Part shown: positions 14,834-23,068 of the stretch, in pieces
Layout: every line of letters starts with the position of its first letter
Numbering within the stretch: position 1 is the stretch's first letter
Origin: Nonomuraea jiangxiensis
GTDB taxonomy: Bacteria > Actinomycetota > Actinomycetes > Streptosporangiales > Streptosporangiaceae
Assembly (NCBI RefSeq): GCF_900099965.1
Contig: NZ_FNDJ01000041.1
Coordinates: 1-64,000 of the forward strand
DNA: 64,000 bases
Reading direction: 5' to 3'
The notes under the pieces: model-generated
The model's input: the letters and a program-made list of their open reading frames with translations, nothing else
The model's database searches: none
What the model was told of the DNA's origin: nothing
Program-made: the position numbers and the translations under genes

Positions 14834-16473
14834 CCGGTGAACCCCTTGAAGATGTTCGTGAACTCGTAGCTCGACTGGGAGATCCCGCTGCAGGTCGGGG
14901 AGACCCGCCCGTCAGGGCAGCCGCCGTTGTCACGGGCGACCGACCAGAAGCCGACGAACCCGATGTGGTTGGCGTTGGCCCAGTTGAGCAGCTTGCGGGC
15001 GTCGGCCTGGGTGGTGGTCATGCCGGTGTCGTTCTTGCCGATCATGGGGGTGACGCCGAGCATCCGCCTGAGCTGCGCGTCGGACCTGCCCGGCCAGACG
15101 CCACGCAGCTGGCCCAGCGTGGCCTGTGCGGCGGCGATCATGGCATCGCCCCAGTTGCCGGTGTGGCCGAAGTTCATCAGCATGGGGTTGACGATCACCT
15201 CCAGGCCCTTGGCGGCGGCGTCCCGCAGGATCTGCAGCGAGAACGGGTCCACGCCGTAGTCCTGGCCCTGCACCCGCAGCGTGTAGCTGATCACCGTGCC
15301 GCGCTCGTTCTGGAGCTGCTTGAGCGCGGTGTTGACCTTGTTCGCGTCGATCGACGCCTCGACGTCCACGTCCAGGTGATTGGTGCCGACGGTGTCCAGC
15401 ACCTTCTTGTACGCGGCCAGCAGCGCGGCCGGGGTGGCGCACGCGTGCTCCAGGTAAGGCCCCATGGCCCCGCCGCTGGCCACGACCACCTGGCCGCCCC
15501 TGGCCTGCAGCGCCTTGATGTCGTTGACGATGCGCGCGTCGTTGATCGGGATGGTGCCGCCCCAGGCGGGGTTGCAGCCCGAGCTGTCGCCGAGCGCGAA
15601 GGCCAGCGTGTAGTTCCGCACGCCGGTCGCGGTGGCCGCGCTGACCAGGGACGGCGTGGGCATGGTGATGTCGATGTAGGGGGCGTACCTGATGTCGCCC
15701 GCGGGCGGGGTGGTCTCGTCGCCGGTGCGGCCGGTGACCGGGGAGGAATAGGCGGAGCAGTTGCCGACGGCGTCACAGGCCCTGACGCGGAAGCCGTAGG
15801 CGGTGTCCGGGCTGAGGCCGGTGGCGGTGTGGCTGGTCGAGGTGGTGGTCGCGGGGGCGCCGTTGTCCCTGGACACCTCGTAGCGGGCCACGCCCACGTT
15901 GTCGGTGGCCGCCGACCAGGTCACGGTGAGGCTCGACGAGGTGGCGCCGCCCACCGACACGTTGCCGGGCACCGTGGGGGCCTGCGTGTCGGGGGTGCCG
16001 CCGGGGCCGTCGAGGACCACGTCGTCGGCCAGGTAGGCGCCCTGGCCGTACCAGCCGTTGAGGTGGATCGTCACCGAGGTGGCCGAGGCGCCCGTGGTGA
16101 AGGAGGTGCGGAGCTCTCCCCACTGGCCGCCGGGCGCGGCCCACGTGCTGGCGTTGACGCCGGTGCCGGTGGCGCCGAGGAAGACGTAGTTCCCCTGTGC
16201 CCAGGCCGACAGCTGGTACGTGGTGCTCGGCCGGACGGTGACGGTCTGCTGGCATCTGGCGAGGTCGTTGCCCTGCGGGGTGGCCCGCAGGGCCCGGGTG
16301 CCGCCGTGCACGGGGGACGAGACGGCCGCGGCGCCGGAGTCCGCCGAGCAGGTCCAGCCGCTCAGGCCGTTCTCGAAGCCGGGGTTCGTCGCGATGTTGG
16401 CTGCTTGGGCCGGGGTGGCGTGGAGGGCGATCAGTCCTGCGGCGAGTGCGACCGCCGGGCCTCGGAGTTTCAT
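14830..16473 (-). CDS. Secreted GH18-family chitinase-like protein (CBM - FnIII - GH18)
   Basis: A 547-residue secreted protein: signal peptide (about 1-24), CBM starting NPGFENGLSGWTC, FnIII domain (about 170-250), and a GH18 barrel of the compact type beginning YAPYIDITMP (about 265-547). The active-site strand reads NHLDVDVEA: the two inner Asp residues and the catalytic Glu of DxxDxDxE are present but the first Asp is Asn. This is seen in one branch of bacterial GH18 proteins and does not by itself mean inactivity. AGGAGGAA-like ribosome-binding site precedes ATG 16473. It lies 54 bp after the previous chitinase, and that gap holds a strong hairpin. It is coupled to the next gene by ATGA. 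Confidence 0.9.
   Translation of the reverse strand: MKLRGPAVALAAGLIALHATPAQAANIATNPGFENGLSGWTCSADSGAAAVSSPVHGGTRALRATPQGNDLARCQQTVTVRPSTTYQLSAWAQGNYVFLGATGTGVNASTWAAPGGQWGELRTSFTTGASATSVTIHLNGWYGQGAYLADDVVLDGPGGTPDTQAPTVPGNVSVGGATSSSLTVTWSAATDNVGVARYEVSRDNGAPATTTSTSHTATGLSPDTAYGFRVRACDAVGNCSAYSSPVTGRTGDETTPPAGDIRYAPYIDITMPTPSLVSAATATGVRNYTLAFALGDSSGCNPAWGGTIPINDARIVNDIKALQARGGQVVVASGGAMGPYLEHACATPAALLAAYKKVLDTVGTNHLDVDVEASIDANKVNTALKQLQNERGTVISYTLRVQGQDYGVDPFSLQILRDAAAKGLEVIVNPMLMNFGHTGNWGDAMIAAAQATLGQLRGVWPGRSDAQLRRMLGVTPMIGKNDTGMTTTQADARKLLNWANANHIGFVGFWSVARDNGGCPDGRVSPTCSGISQSSYEFTNIFKGFTG
15875..15999. repeat. 125-bp perfect direct repeat, copy B (chitinase FnIII region)
   Basis: This is the second copy of the 125-bp identical segment found at 14223-14347. 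Further near-identical blocks flank it, including the CBM stretch encoding HLNGWYGQGAYLADDVVLDG and the part encoding SSPVHGGTRALRATPQG, so the duplicated unit covers about 500 bp in all. Confidence 0.9.
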
Positions 16474-16487
16474 GGGGGTTCCTCCAT

Positions 16488-16519
16488 GCGGCCCGCCCCC
16501 GCGCCGGGGAGCGGGCCGC
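16488..16519 (-). promoter_or_regulatory. Strong hairpin between second and third chitinase genes
   Basis: GCGGCCCGC (16488-16496) pairs perfectly with GCGGGCCGC (16511-16519), and CCCC (16497-16500) continues the stem with GGGG (16506-16509) past one bulged base. It occupies most of the 54-bp gap and lies just upstream of the ribosome-binding site of the third chitinase. There is no T tract, so it could be an attenuator or an RNA-processing/stability element that sets different levels for the two halves of the operon. Confidence 0.55.
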
Positions 16520-16527
16520 TCAGCGGG

Positions 16528-18225
16528 TCAGAAGCCGGCGGTGATCCGGGTGAACTCCCAGTCGGCCTGCGCGATGCCGCTGCAGTTCGCGGTCACGCCG
16601 CCGCCGGGGCAGGGACGGTCACGGTTGACGGCCCAGTACGCCAGCCGCGTCAGCCCCCGGGACCTGGCGTAGTCGCGGATCTGCGTCCAGGTGGCCGGGG
16701 AGGTCAGCTCCTGCTGGTCGGAGAGGCCGTTCATGCCCGAGATGCCCATGCGCGCGTACGCCTGGGCGTCGCTCCAGCCGAACGCGCTCTTCAACGCGTT
16801 CTTCAGGCCCTCGGAGGCGTTGACCGTGTCCTGGTAGATGTTCGAGCCGCCGAAGTCGAACGGCATGATCGTGTAGTTGTCGATCGGCACGCCGAGCGCC
16901 CTGGACTGGTTGATGAGGCGGATGCCGTGGGCGTTCGGTCCCGTGGTGGTGGTGCCGAAGGTGACGACGACCTTGACGTTCGGGTTGTTCTGCTTGACGA
17001 TCTTGAGGCCGTTGAGGATGCGGTCCTGGACGGTGTAGTTCTCGAACTCGTCGAAGTTCTCGATGTCGAAGTCCACCACGGCGGGGCCGACGGCGTTGAT
17101 GACCTGCTGCACCGCGCCCGCGAACGCCTGCGGGGTCGAGCAGTTCGGGCCGAGCTTGTTGCCCGACCAGCCGCCGAAGGACACCTGGACGTTGCCGCCC
17201 TTGGACTTGATGGTGTTGATCGCCTGCTGGTCGGCGCCGCCGGTCAGCGGGCGGTTCCCGTCCCAGGCCGGGTTGCAGCCGCCGCTGGCCAGGATGAACG
17301 CCATCGTGAACGACCGTACGCCGGTGGCGTCCATGACCGTGCCCGGGTTGGGCGGGTTGCCCCAGCCCATGTACAGGTACGGGGCGCCGGCCATCTTGGT
17401 GGGGTTGCTGCACCCGGTGGTGGTGGCGGTGGCGTCCCGCCCGGCCGACTCGCCCGCCGAGTTGTAGGCCCGCACGGTGTAGGTGTGCGACGTGCACGCG
17501 CCCAGCCCGGAGATCGTCGCGCTGGTGCCGGTGACCTGGGCGCGCTGGGTGCCGCCCTCGTAGACGCGGTAGCCGGTGACCGTGCCGGAGGAGGCTCCCC
17601 AGCTCAGCGTGATGCTGGAGTTGGTGACCGACGTGGTTACCGTGCCCGGCTGGCCGGGGGCGCCGGTGCCGCCTGAGGTGGTGGCCGTGACCGCGTTGCT
17701 GGCGCCGGAGAGGTTCCCGGCGGCGTCGCGGGCGCGCACGGTGTAGGTGTAGGCGGTGTTGGCGGCGCGGCCGGTGTCGGTGTAGGTCGTGCCGGTCACC
17801 GTGGTGACGAGGGTGCCGCCACGGTAGACGTTGTAGCCGGTGACGCCCACGTTGTCGGTGGAGGCGTTCCAGGCCAGCGCGACGCTGCTGGAGGTGACGC
17901 CGGTCGAGCGGAGGTTGCCGGGCACGGACGGCGCCGTGGTGTCGGTCCCGCCGCCGGTGCCGGGCCGCCAGAGGGCGGGCACGTTCGGCGGCTCCCAGCC
18001 GGGCTGCGAGGTGTGCGGCTGCAGGCACACGTAGTCGACGCCGTTGTAGGTGACGACCGCGCCCGCGGCGTAGGACGTCCACGGGGCCCAGGCGGCGGCC
18101 ACCTGCACCTCGGCCTGGGCAGAAGCGGCGGGCGCGGCGGAGGCGGGCGCGGTGGCGAGGCCGGTTCCGGTCAGGGCGAGGGTGAGCCCTGCCGCTAATG
18201 CGGTGAGTTTGCTGCGAAATTTCAT
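16528..18225 (-). CDS. Secreted GH18-family chitinase (CBM5/12 - FnIII - FnIII - GH18)
   Basis: A 565-residue protein: signal peptide (about 1-31, ending ASA), a CBM5/12 chitin-binding domain with WTSYAAGAVVTYNGVDYVCL and WEPPNVPALW (about 48-90), two FnIII domains (about 97-180 and 190-270), and a compact GH18 barrel (about 285-565) opening YLYMGWGNPPNPG. The catalytic strand is VVDFDIEN, with the two Asp and the Glu present and the outer Asp replaced by Ala or Gly, as in its neighbour. ATG 18225 overlaps the previous stop (ATGA, 18222-18225). An open frame running on to 19881 on this strand is a shadow of the first chitinase. Confidence 0.9.
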   Translation of the reverse strand: MKFRSKLTALAAGLTLALTGTGLATAPASAAPAASAQAEVQVAAAWAPWTSYAAGAVVTYNGVDYVCLQPHTSQPGWEPPNVPALWRPGTGGGTDTTAPSVPGNLRSTGVTSSSVALAWNASTDNVGVTGYNVYRGGTLVTTVTGTTYTDTGRAANTAYTYTVRARDAAGNLSGASNAVTATTSGGTGAPGQPGTVTTSVTNSSITLSWGASSGTVTGYRVYEGGTQRAQVTGTSATISGLGACTSHTYTVRAYNSAGESAGRDATATTTGCSNPTKMAGAPYLYMGWGNPPNPGTVMDATGVRSFTMAFILASGGCNPAWDGNRPLTGGADQQAINTIKSKGGNVQVSFGGWSGNKLGPNCSTPQAFAGAVQQVINAVGPAVVDFDIENFDEFENYTVQDRILNGLKIVKQNNPNVKVVVTFGTTTTGPNAHGIRLINQSRALGVPIDNYTIMPFDFGGSNIYQDTVNASEGLKNALKSAFGWSDAQAYARMGISGMNGLSDQQELTSPATWTQIRDYARSRGLTRLAYWAVNRDRPCPGGGVTANCSGIAQADWEFTRITAGF

Positions 18226-19793
18226 GGCATTCCCTGGAGGTGGGGCTTGACGGTCTTGGAGAACGACCAGTTGTTGCTGGCGTCCCAGTTGATGGACCAG
18301 GTCATCGCGCCCCTGATGTCGGGGTAGGCGCGCGGTGGCACGAAGGTCCCGCAGTTGGTGCGCCTGGCCAGGCAGTCGAGCGCCTGGTTGACGAGAGCGG
18401 GTGGAACGACGCCGCCCCCGGCGGCGCCGGGTCCGGCCGGCAGGCCCAGGGCCACCTGATCGGGCCGCAGGCCGTTCTCGAGCTGGATGCAGGCCAGCGC
18501 GGTCATGAAGTTGACCGTGCCCTGGGCGTAGGCCTGGGCCTGGTCGCAGCCGAGCATGGAGCCGGAGTTGTAGAACTGCGTGTGGACGACGGTGAGGATG
18601 TCCCTGATGTTCAGGGCGAGCTTGAAGTACTCCATCCCGGTCGACTGCATGTCGATCGTCTGCGGGGCCATGGTGATGATCAGGCCGGTGCCCGCCTTCG
18701 AGCGCAGCGACCTGAGGGCCTGGGCCATGTAGGTGGCGTTGAGGCCGTTCTCCAGGTCGATGTCGACGCCGTCGAAGCCGTAGCTCTGCATGAGCGCGTA
18801 CACGGAGTCGGCGAAGCGGGTGGCCGCCGCGGCGCTGGCGACCTGGACGCGGCCGGCCTCGCCGCCGACGGACAGGATGACCTTCTTGCCCCGCTGGTGC
18901 AGCGCCTGCACGTCGGCCCGGAACTGGGCGTCGGTGTACCCGCCCACCGCCGCGGCCAAGCCGGCGTCGACCGCGAAGGCGACCTCGCCGGCCACCGCCG
19001 TGGCCTCGCCGAACGCCACGGCGATCAGGTCGTACTCGCCGGGCACGGCCGACAGCTTGAGCTCGACGGCGGGGTTGACGAAGTTGTGCCAGTAGCCGGT
19101 GAGGAAGTGCCGGGGCAGCGTCCCGCCACCACCCGTGCAGCCGGGGGTGGTGGCGGTCGCCGGGTCGCTCGCCGCCGACTCGCCCTGGGCGTTGTACGCC
19201 CTGACGGTGTACGTGCGGCTCTGGCAGGCACCGAGGCCGGTGATGGTGGCCGTGGTGCCCGTGACCGTCGCCCTGACAGAAGTGCCCTCGTAGACGCGGT
19301 AGCCGGTCACCGTGCCCGACGAGGCCGCCCAGGTGAGCGTGATGGCACCGCTGGCCGCGGTGGCCGTGGGCGTCCCCGGCCTGCCGGGAACGCCGGGGGT
19401 CGGCGTGCCGCCGCCGCAGGAGGCGCCGTTCAGGGTGCAGCCGCTGATGCCGGGGAAGTTCCCTGGGCTGCCGTTGAAGCCGAAGCTCGCGCTGGCCCCG
19501 GCCGGGAGGGGGCCGGCCCAGCTCGGGTTCGTGAACGTGTAATGCTGGCCGTTCCGGGTCATGACCGCGTCCCAGGCCGACGGGATCGAGTACCCGGCGG
19601 GCACGTCGAACTGCACGTTCCAGCCGGACATGGCGGTGGTGGTGGCGTTGGTGACGGTGACCTTGCCCTCGAAGCCGGAGCCCCAGTCGGCGACCTTGAC
19701 GAAGGTCGCGGAGGCCGTGTCGGCCTGGGCTGGCTGCGCGTACAGGCTGAGGGCGAGGGTGACGAGGGCCAGGAGGAGCGCGCGGAGTCTCAC
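18222..19793 (-). CDS. Secreted GH18 chitinase (CBM2 - FnIII - GH18)
   Basis: First gene of the chitinase operon, 523 residues from GTG 19793, which has GAAGGA about 6 bases upstream and starts exactly at the signal peptide (RLRALLLALVTLALS). Domains: CBM2 (about 27-130, with DWGSGFEGKVTVTN, SGWNVQF and ASASFGFNG), FnIII (about 140-222) and a GH18 barrel (about 235-523) with the complete DGVDIDLE motif, QFYN and WSINWD. It is homologous to Streptomyces ChiC-type exochitinases or endochitinases; mode of attack cannot be told. The longer frame beginning at 19871 runs through the upstream hairpin and is rejected. Confidence 0.93.
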   Translation of the reverse strand: MRLRALLLALVTLALSLYAQPAQADTASATFVKVADWGSGFEGKVTVTNATTTAMSGWNVQFDVPAGYSIPSAWDAVMTRNGQHYTFTNPSWAGPLPAGASASFGFNGSPGNFPGISGCTLNGASCGGGTPTPGVPGRPGTPTATAASGAITLTWAASSGTVTGYRVYEGTSVRATVTGTTATITGLGACQSRTYTVRAYNAQGESAASDPATATTPGCTGGGGTLPRHFLTGYWHNFVNPAVELKLSAVPGEYDLIAVAFGEATAVAGEVAFAVDAGLAAAVGGYTDAQFRADVQALHQRGKKVILSVGGEAGRVQVASAAAATRFADSVYALMQSYGFDGVDIDLENGLNATYMAQALRSLRSKAGTGLIITMAPQTIDMQSTGMEYFKLALNIRDILTVVHTQFYNSGSMLGCDQAQAYAQGTVNFMTALACIQLENGLRPDQVALGLPAGPGAAGGGVVPPALVNQALDCLARRTNCGTFVPPRAYPDIRGAMTWSINWDASNNWSFSKTVKPHLQGMP

Positions 19794-19815
19794 GGTGCTT
19801 CCTTCGGGGGGTGAC

Positions 19816-19863
19816 GTGCCGTACGGCTTGCACCGGGGGGTGAGAGCGCAAGCCGTACGGCAC
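19816..19863 (-). promoter_or_regulatory. 16-bp perfect inverted repeat in the chitinase 5' leader
   Basis: GTGCCGTACGGCTTGC (19816-19831) and GCAAGCCGTACGGCAC (19848-19863) are exact reverse complements with 16 bases between. The repeat lies 23 bp upstream of the first chitinase start, most likely inside its 5' untranslated region. It could be a stable RNA stem controlling ribosome access or mRNA decay, or two half-sites for a regulator; each arm is itself centred on the palindrome CCGTACGG. Confidence 0.6.
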
Positions 19864-19933
19864 GGGCCCACGGAGGCGCACGCGGGCCTTTTCCTTGCGG
19901 GGCTTGTAAGGTTCTGTCGATTCGTGATTACTT

Positions 19934-19950
19934 TTAGGAAAGTTTCCTAA
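19934..19950. promoter_or_regulatory. Palindromic operator upstream of the chitinase operon
   Basis: TTAGGAAAGTTTCCTAA is a perfect inverted repeat (8-bp arms around one base) about 140 bp upstream of the first chitinase start, in a locally AT-rich patch. Its size and symmetry suit a dimeric repressor such as a ROK or LacI family protein. It does not resemble the DasR site (ACTGGTCTAGACCACT-type) known to control streptomycete chitinases. No regulator gene lies next to it. Confidence 0.55.
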
Positions 19951-20016
19951 GAGTTGTCGCGATCGTAGCCTTGACTCCCTGTCCTTACAAGACCCAATCC
20001 CGTGGCCCCGGACATG

Positions 20017-20055
20017 ACTCCGCCGTACAAGATCGGGGATCTTGTACGGCGGAGT
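20017..20055. terminator. 18-bp hairpin downstream of the carboxypeptidase gene
   Basis: ACTCCGCCGTACAAGATC (20017-20034) and its exact reverse complement (20038-20055) are separated by GGG. The stem begins 11 bp after the stop of the M14 carboxypeptidase. No T run follows on either strand, as is common for actinomycete terminators. It also insulates the chitinase promoter region. Confidence 0.7.
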
Positions 20056-20065
20056 GGCGTGCGGT

Positions 20066-21898
20066 TTACGGTTGCTGGGTGATTCTGACGTCGTCCACGC
20101 CCGCCTCGACCAAGGAGGCCCCGGAGGCGTCGGCCGCGTCTATGAGGATGCGGACCGTCTGGCCCGCGAAGGCGTTCAGGCTCGCGCCGGCCGTGGCCCA
20201 GGCGCCGTTGCGGTTGCTGGCCGCGCCCGCCTGGTTGAGCACGGTGGTCGTGGTGTTGCCGACTACGCGGACCCGGAAGTAGTCGGCGCTGGAGGCGTTC
20301 GAGCCGTGCGCCAGATACCAGGAGAACGACAGGTTCAGGTTGCCGCCGGCGGGCAGCGTGATCGGCGGTGACTGGATCGAGGTGACGCCGCCGTCGAGGT
20401 CGTAATCGCCGGCGGCCGCGCCCGCCGGCCTGCCCGTGACCAGGTCGTTCGTGCCGCTGACCGTGGTGCCGAGCTGCTTGGCGCCGGACGAGGTGGTGTC
20501 CTCGGGGTCACCGCGCTCCCAGAGACCGAGGGTGGCGGTGTCGGTGCCGCCCGGGTTGACCGTCCAGCCCGTCGCCGTCTCGAACGTGTCGGAGTAGACC
20601 GTCACCGGCGGATTGCCGGTCGTGCCGCAGTACTGGGCCTCCTTGCCGATGATCCGGTAGACGCAGTCCGAGTATTCGAGGAAGCGCAGCACGGCCTCCC
20701 TGTTGCGGGTCGTCTGCGGGACGATCTGCTCATCCGGCGGGTAGAAGCCGGGGCTGGAGCCGACCGGGTACATCTCGAACGTGAAGCTGAAGATCTTGTA
20801 GACCCCCCACAGCCAGTCGTCGATGGTGCCGTCCGTGATGTACAGATCGCTGGCCTGCTCCGGCGTGTAGCCGTTGGTGGAGGCCATGTTCTGGCCGAGG
20901 GTGGCGTGCGCGTTCCGGTCGTCCGCGGTCAGGCCGGGCGCGGTGTCGTTGAAGGTGTAGCCGTAGGGCCACAGGATGAGCTCGGAATAGGTGTGCCAGT
21001 CGATGTGCGACTTGATCTGCTGCACGCCGCCGATGACGCGGCTGCGTACCCAGTTGGAGGCCGCCCTGACCTCGGGCGCCGACTCGGCGCTCGCGCCCCG
21101 GTAGGTCTCGCTGGAGAAGGACCCGGACGAACCGCCGCAGCAACCCCAGTTGTAGCCCCAGTTGCGGTTGAGGTCGGTGCCGACGGCCGAGGAGCCGGAG
21201 TTCGGCTGCCTGTTCTTGCGCCAGGAGCGGTAGGAGCCGGTGGCGATGTCGTACTCGCCGCCGTCCGGGTTGAGGTCCGGCATGATCCAGATCTCTCTGG
21301 TGTTGACCAGGTTCGTGATTCTGGCGTCGGTGCCGTAGTTGTCGGCCAGCAGGTGCATGATGTACAGCGCCATCTCGACCGTGAGGTGCTCGCGGGCGTG
21401 CTGGTGAGCGGTGAAGAGCACCTCGGGCTCGTTCTCGTCGGTGCCCACGTTGTCGCTGATCTTGATCAGCCGTAGCGGCCTGCCCTCGTAGGTCGTGCCG
21501 AAGGTGGTCTGGCTGACGATGTTCGGCCTGGCCGCGACCAGGGCGTTGATGTTCGCGGTCATCTCCGCGAAGTTGTGGTAGCCCGAGTCCGCCGGCGGGA
21601 AGTCAAACGCCTCGACGGCGGACGGGGATTTCGGGCGCTGGACCTCCGTCACCTGATAGCCGAGCCGCCTGATGGCGGAGATCTCGGCTTCCGTGGCCGT
21701 GACCAGCACCGAGTCCTTGGCCACCTCCTCGATGGCCGCGCCGGTGGCCGCGACGCTGCTGCGCTGTTGAGCGTCCGCCGGGCCCTGTACCCGATACTGC
21801 TTGTTGGCGGGTGGCTCGGCTGCGGCGCCCGCACCTGTCATGCCGGTCAGGCAGATCAGGCTCAGGACGGCCAGCAGGATGACTAATCGGCGTTGCAC
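20066..21898 (-). CDS. Secreted M14 zinc carboxypeptidase
   Basis: A 610-residue secreted metallocarboxypeptidase. Signal peptide about 1-25, a propeptide-like region to about 100, the M14 catalytic domain (about 105-420), and a C-terminal beta-sandwich domain (about 440-610) of the kind used for binding. Zinc ligands are in HQHAREHLTVE (HxxE) and SHIDWHTY; the catalytic Glu is in FTFEMYP; substrate-binding DLNRNWGYNWGCCGG is intact. GTG 21898 has AGGAGG 5 bases upstream. It is monocistronic, ending in a strong hairpin. The upstream region has AGGAAA and TTTCCT half-sites like those of the chitinase operator, hinting at co-regulation of secreted hydrolases. Confidence 0.93.
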   Translation of the reverse strand: MQRRLVILLAVLSLICLTGMTGAGAAAEPPANKQYRVQGPADAQQRSSVAATGAAIEEVAKDSVLVTATEAEISAIRRLGYQVTEVQRPKSPSAVEAFDFPPADSGYHNFAEMTANINALVAARPNIVSQTTFGTTYEGRPLRLIKISDNVGTDENEPEVLFTAHQHAREHLTVEMALYIMHLLADNYGTDARITNLVNTREIWIMPDLNPDGGEYDIATGSYRSWRKNRQPNSGSSAVGTDLNRNWGYNWGCCGGSSGSFSSETYRGASAESAPEVRAASNWVRSRVIGGVQQIKSHIDWHTYSELILWPYGYTFNDTAPGLTADDRNAHATLGQNMASTNGYTPEQASDLYITDGTIDDWLWGVYKIFSFTFEMYPVGSSPGFYPPDEQIVPQTTRNREAVLRFLEYSDCVYRIIGKEAQYCGTTGNPPVTVYSDTFETATGWTVNPGGTDTATLGLWERGDPEDTTSSGAKQLGTTVSGTNDLVTGRPAGAAAGDYDLDGGVTSIQSPPITLPAGGNLNLSFSWYLAHGSNASSADYFRVRVVGNTTTTVLNQAGAASNRNGAWATAGASLNAFAGQTVRILIDAADASGASLVEAGVDDVRITQQP

Positions 21899-21971
21899 CT
21901 CATCCTCCTCAGGCGCGCGGGGTCGGGTGTTGACCGGCGCCTGAACTGAGAGTGAAGACCTTAGCTGCCCT

Positions 21972-21991
21972 AGGAAAGACCCAAATTTCCT
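21972..21991. promoter_or_regulatory. Possible spaced AGGAAA/TTTCCT operator before the carboxypeptidase
   Basis: AGGAAA (21972-21977) and TTTCCT (21986-21991) form an inverted repeat with 8 bases between, 75 bp upstream of the carboxypeptidase start. The arms equal the core of the perfect operator at 19934-19950, but the spacing differs, so the same protein may not bind. Confidence 0.25.
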
Positions 21992-22192
21992 GACTTCGCC
22001 CGCTGAGGCACACCCGCGACCCCGGCCACCGGGAACATGCCCGGCGTGTGGTCCGCGGTCACGCCCCGCCTGCTCGGCAAATACCCGGGCTTTAAGCTAC
22101 AAACAGGTCTATGGCGGCATACGGCACGCGCCAGGCGACTAATCATGCGATACCGTGTCCTGCCAGTAATTCTTCCTCCCGGAGCGAACGGC

Positions 22193-22855
22193 ATGTTCTT
22201 CGGCATCACGGATATCTGGGCCTACGTGGTCGGCGCCTTTCTGATCATTCTTCTCCCGGGCCCGAATTCCCTCTACGTCCTCAGTCTCGCCGCCCGGCAC
22301 GGCGTCCGCCAGGGCTACCGCGCCGCGGCCGGGGTCTTCCTCGGCGACACCGTCCTGATGTTCGTGACCGCCGCCGGCGCCGCGTCCCTGCTCCACTCCA
22401 ACCCCACCCTCTTCGGAATCCTGCAGTACGCCGGCGCCGCCTACCTGGCCTGGATCGGCCTGCAGATGATCAGAAGCGCCTGGCGGGCCTGGCGCGCCAG
22501 GGGCGTGGAGGCGGTCCCGCAGGAGCAGGCGCTCCCGGCCACGCCGCCGCCGGCCCACCCCTTCCGCACGGCCCTGACGATCAGCCTGCTGAACCCGAAG
22601 GCGATCCTGTTCTTCGTCTCGTTCTTCGTCCAGTTCGTGGACCCCGGCTACGCCAACCCCGCCCTTTCGTTCCTGATCCTGGGCGCGGTGATCCAGTTCT
22701 TCAGCATGCTCTACCTGACCGCCCTGATCTTCAGCGGCACCTTCCTCGCCACCCGGTTCCGCCAGAGCCGCCGGCTCAGCGCCGGGCTGACCTCGTGCGC
22801 CGGCGCCGTCTTCATCGGCTTCGGCGCGAAATTGGCCACGACGTCACTCGGCTGA
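22193..22855 (+). CDS. LysE/RhtB family amino-acid exporter
   Basis: A 220-residue inner-membrane exporter of the LysE/RhtB (LeuE) family. It has the family N-terminus FLIILLPGPNSLYVL, about five or six hydrophobic segments, and the mid-protein NPKAILFFVSFFVQFV motif. A soluble loop rich in Ala and Pro (about 105-125) separates the two halves. ATG 22193 is chosen: GGAG sits 8 bases upstream and the first helix follows directly, whereas the frame upstream to 22037 is not family-like. It is transcribed divergently from the carboxypeptidase with about 290 bp between. Substrates of this family are amino acids or homoserine lactones; the one here is unknown. Confidence 0.88.
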   Translation: MFFGITDIWAYVVGAFLIILLPGPNSLYVLSLAARHGVRQGYRAAAGVFLGDTVLMFVTAAGAASLLHSNPTLFGILQYAGAAYLAWIGLQMIRSAWRAWRARGVEAVPQEQALPATPPPAHPFRTALTISLLNPKAILFFVSFFVQFVDPGYANPALSFLILGAVIQFFSMLYLTALIFSGTFLATRFRQSRRLSAGLTSCAGAVFIGFGAKLATTSLG

Positions 22856-23068
22856 AAGTTCGGTTCAAGGCTTTACTGATTTGGTTGGTGACGGATGGAA
22901 CGTGTCGGAAGCGGCGGTCGCACTGCCGCGGCTCGGGTACGGTGGGCCACCGGCGGGCTTCCCCGGCTCGGGTGATGCCGTGCCGGTTACGCGGTGCGAT
23001 CCATCCGGAAAGCCTGGACCCCCGAAGCCCGGGTAGTCGCTGATCGTCGGCCTATCTTCGGAGCAGCC

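Noticed and set aside
16528..19881. 1117-residue frame over two chitinase genes
   Set aside because: Only the last 565 residues form a signal peptide and domains. The rest is a shifted reading of the first chitinase.
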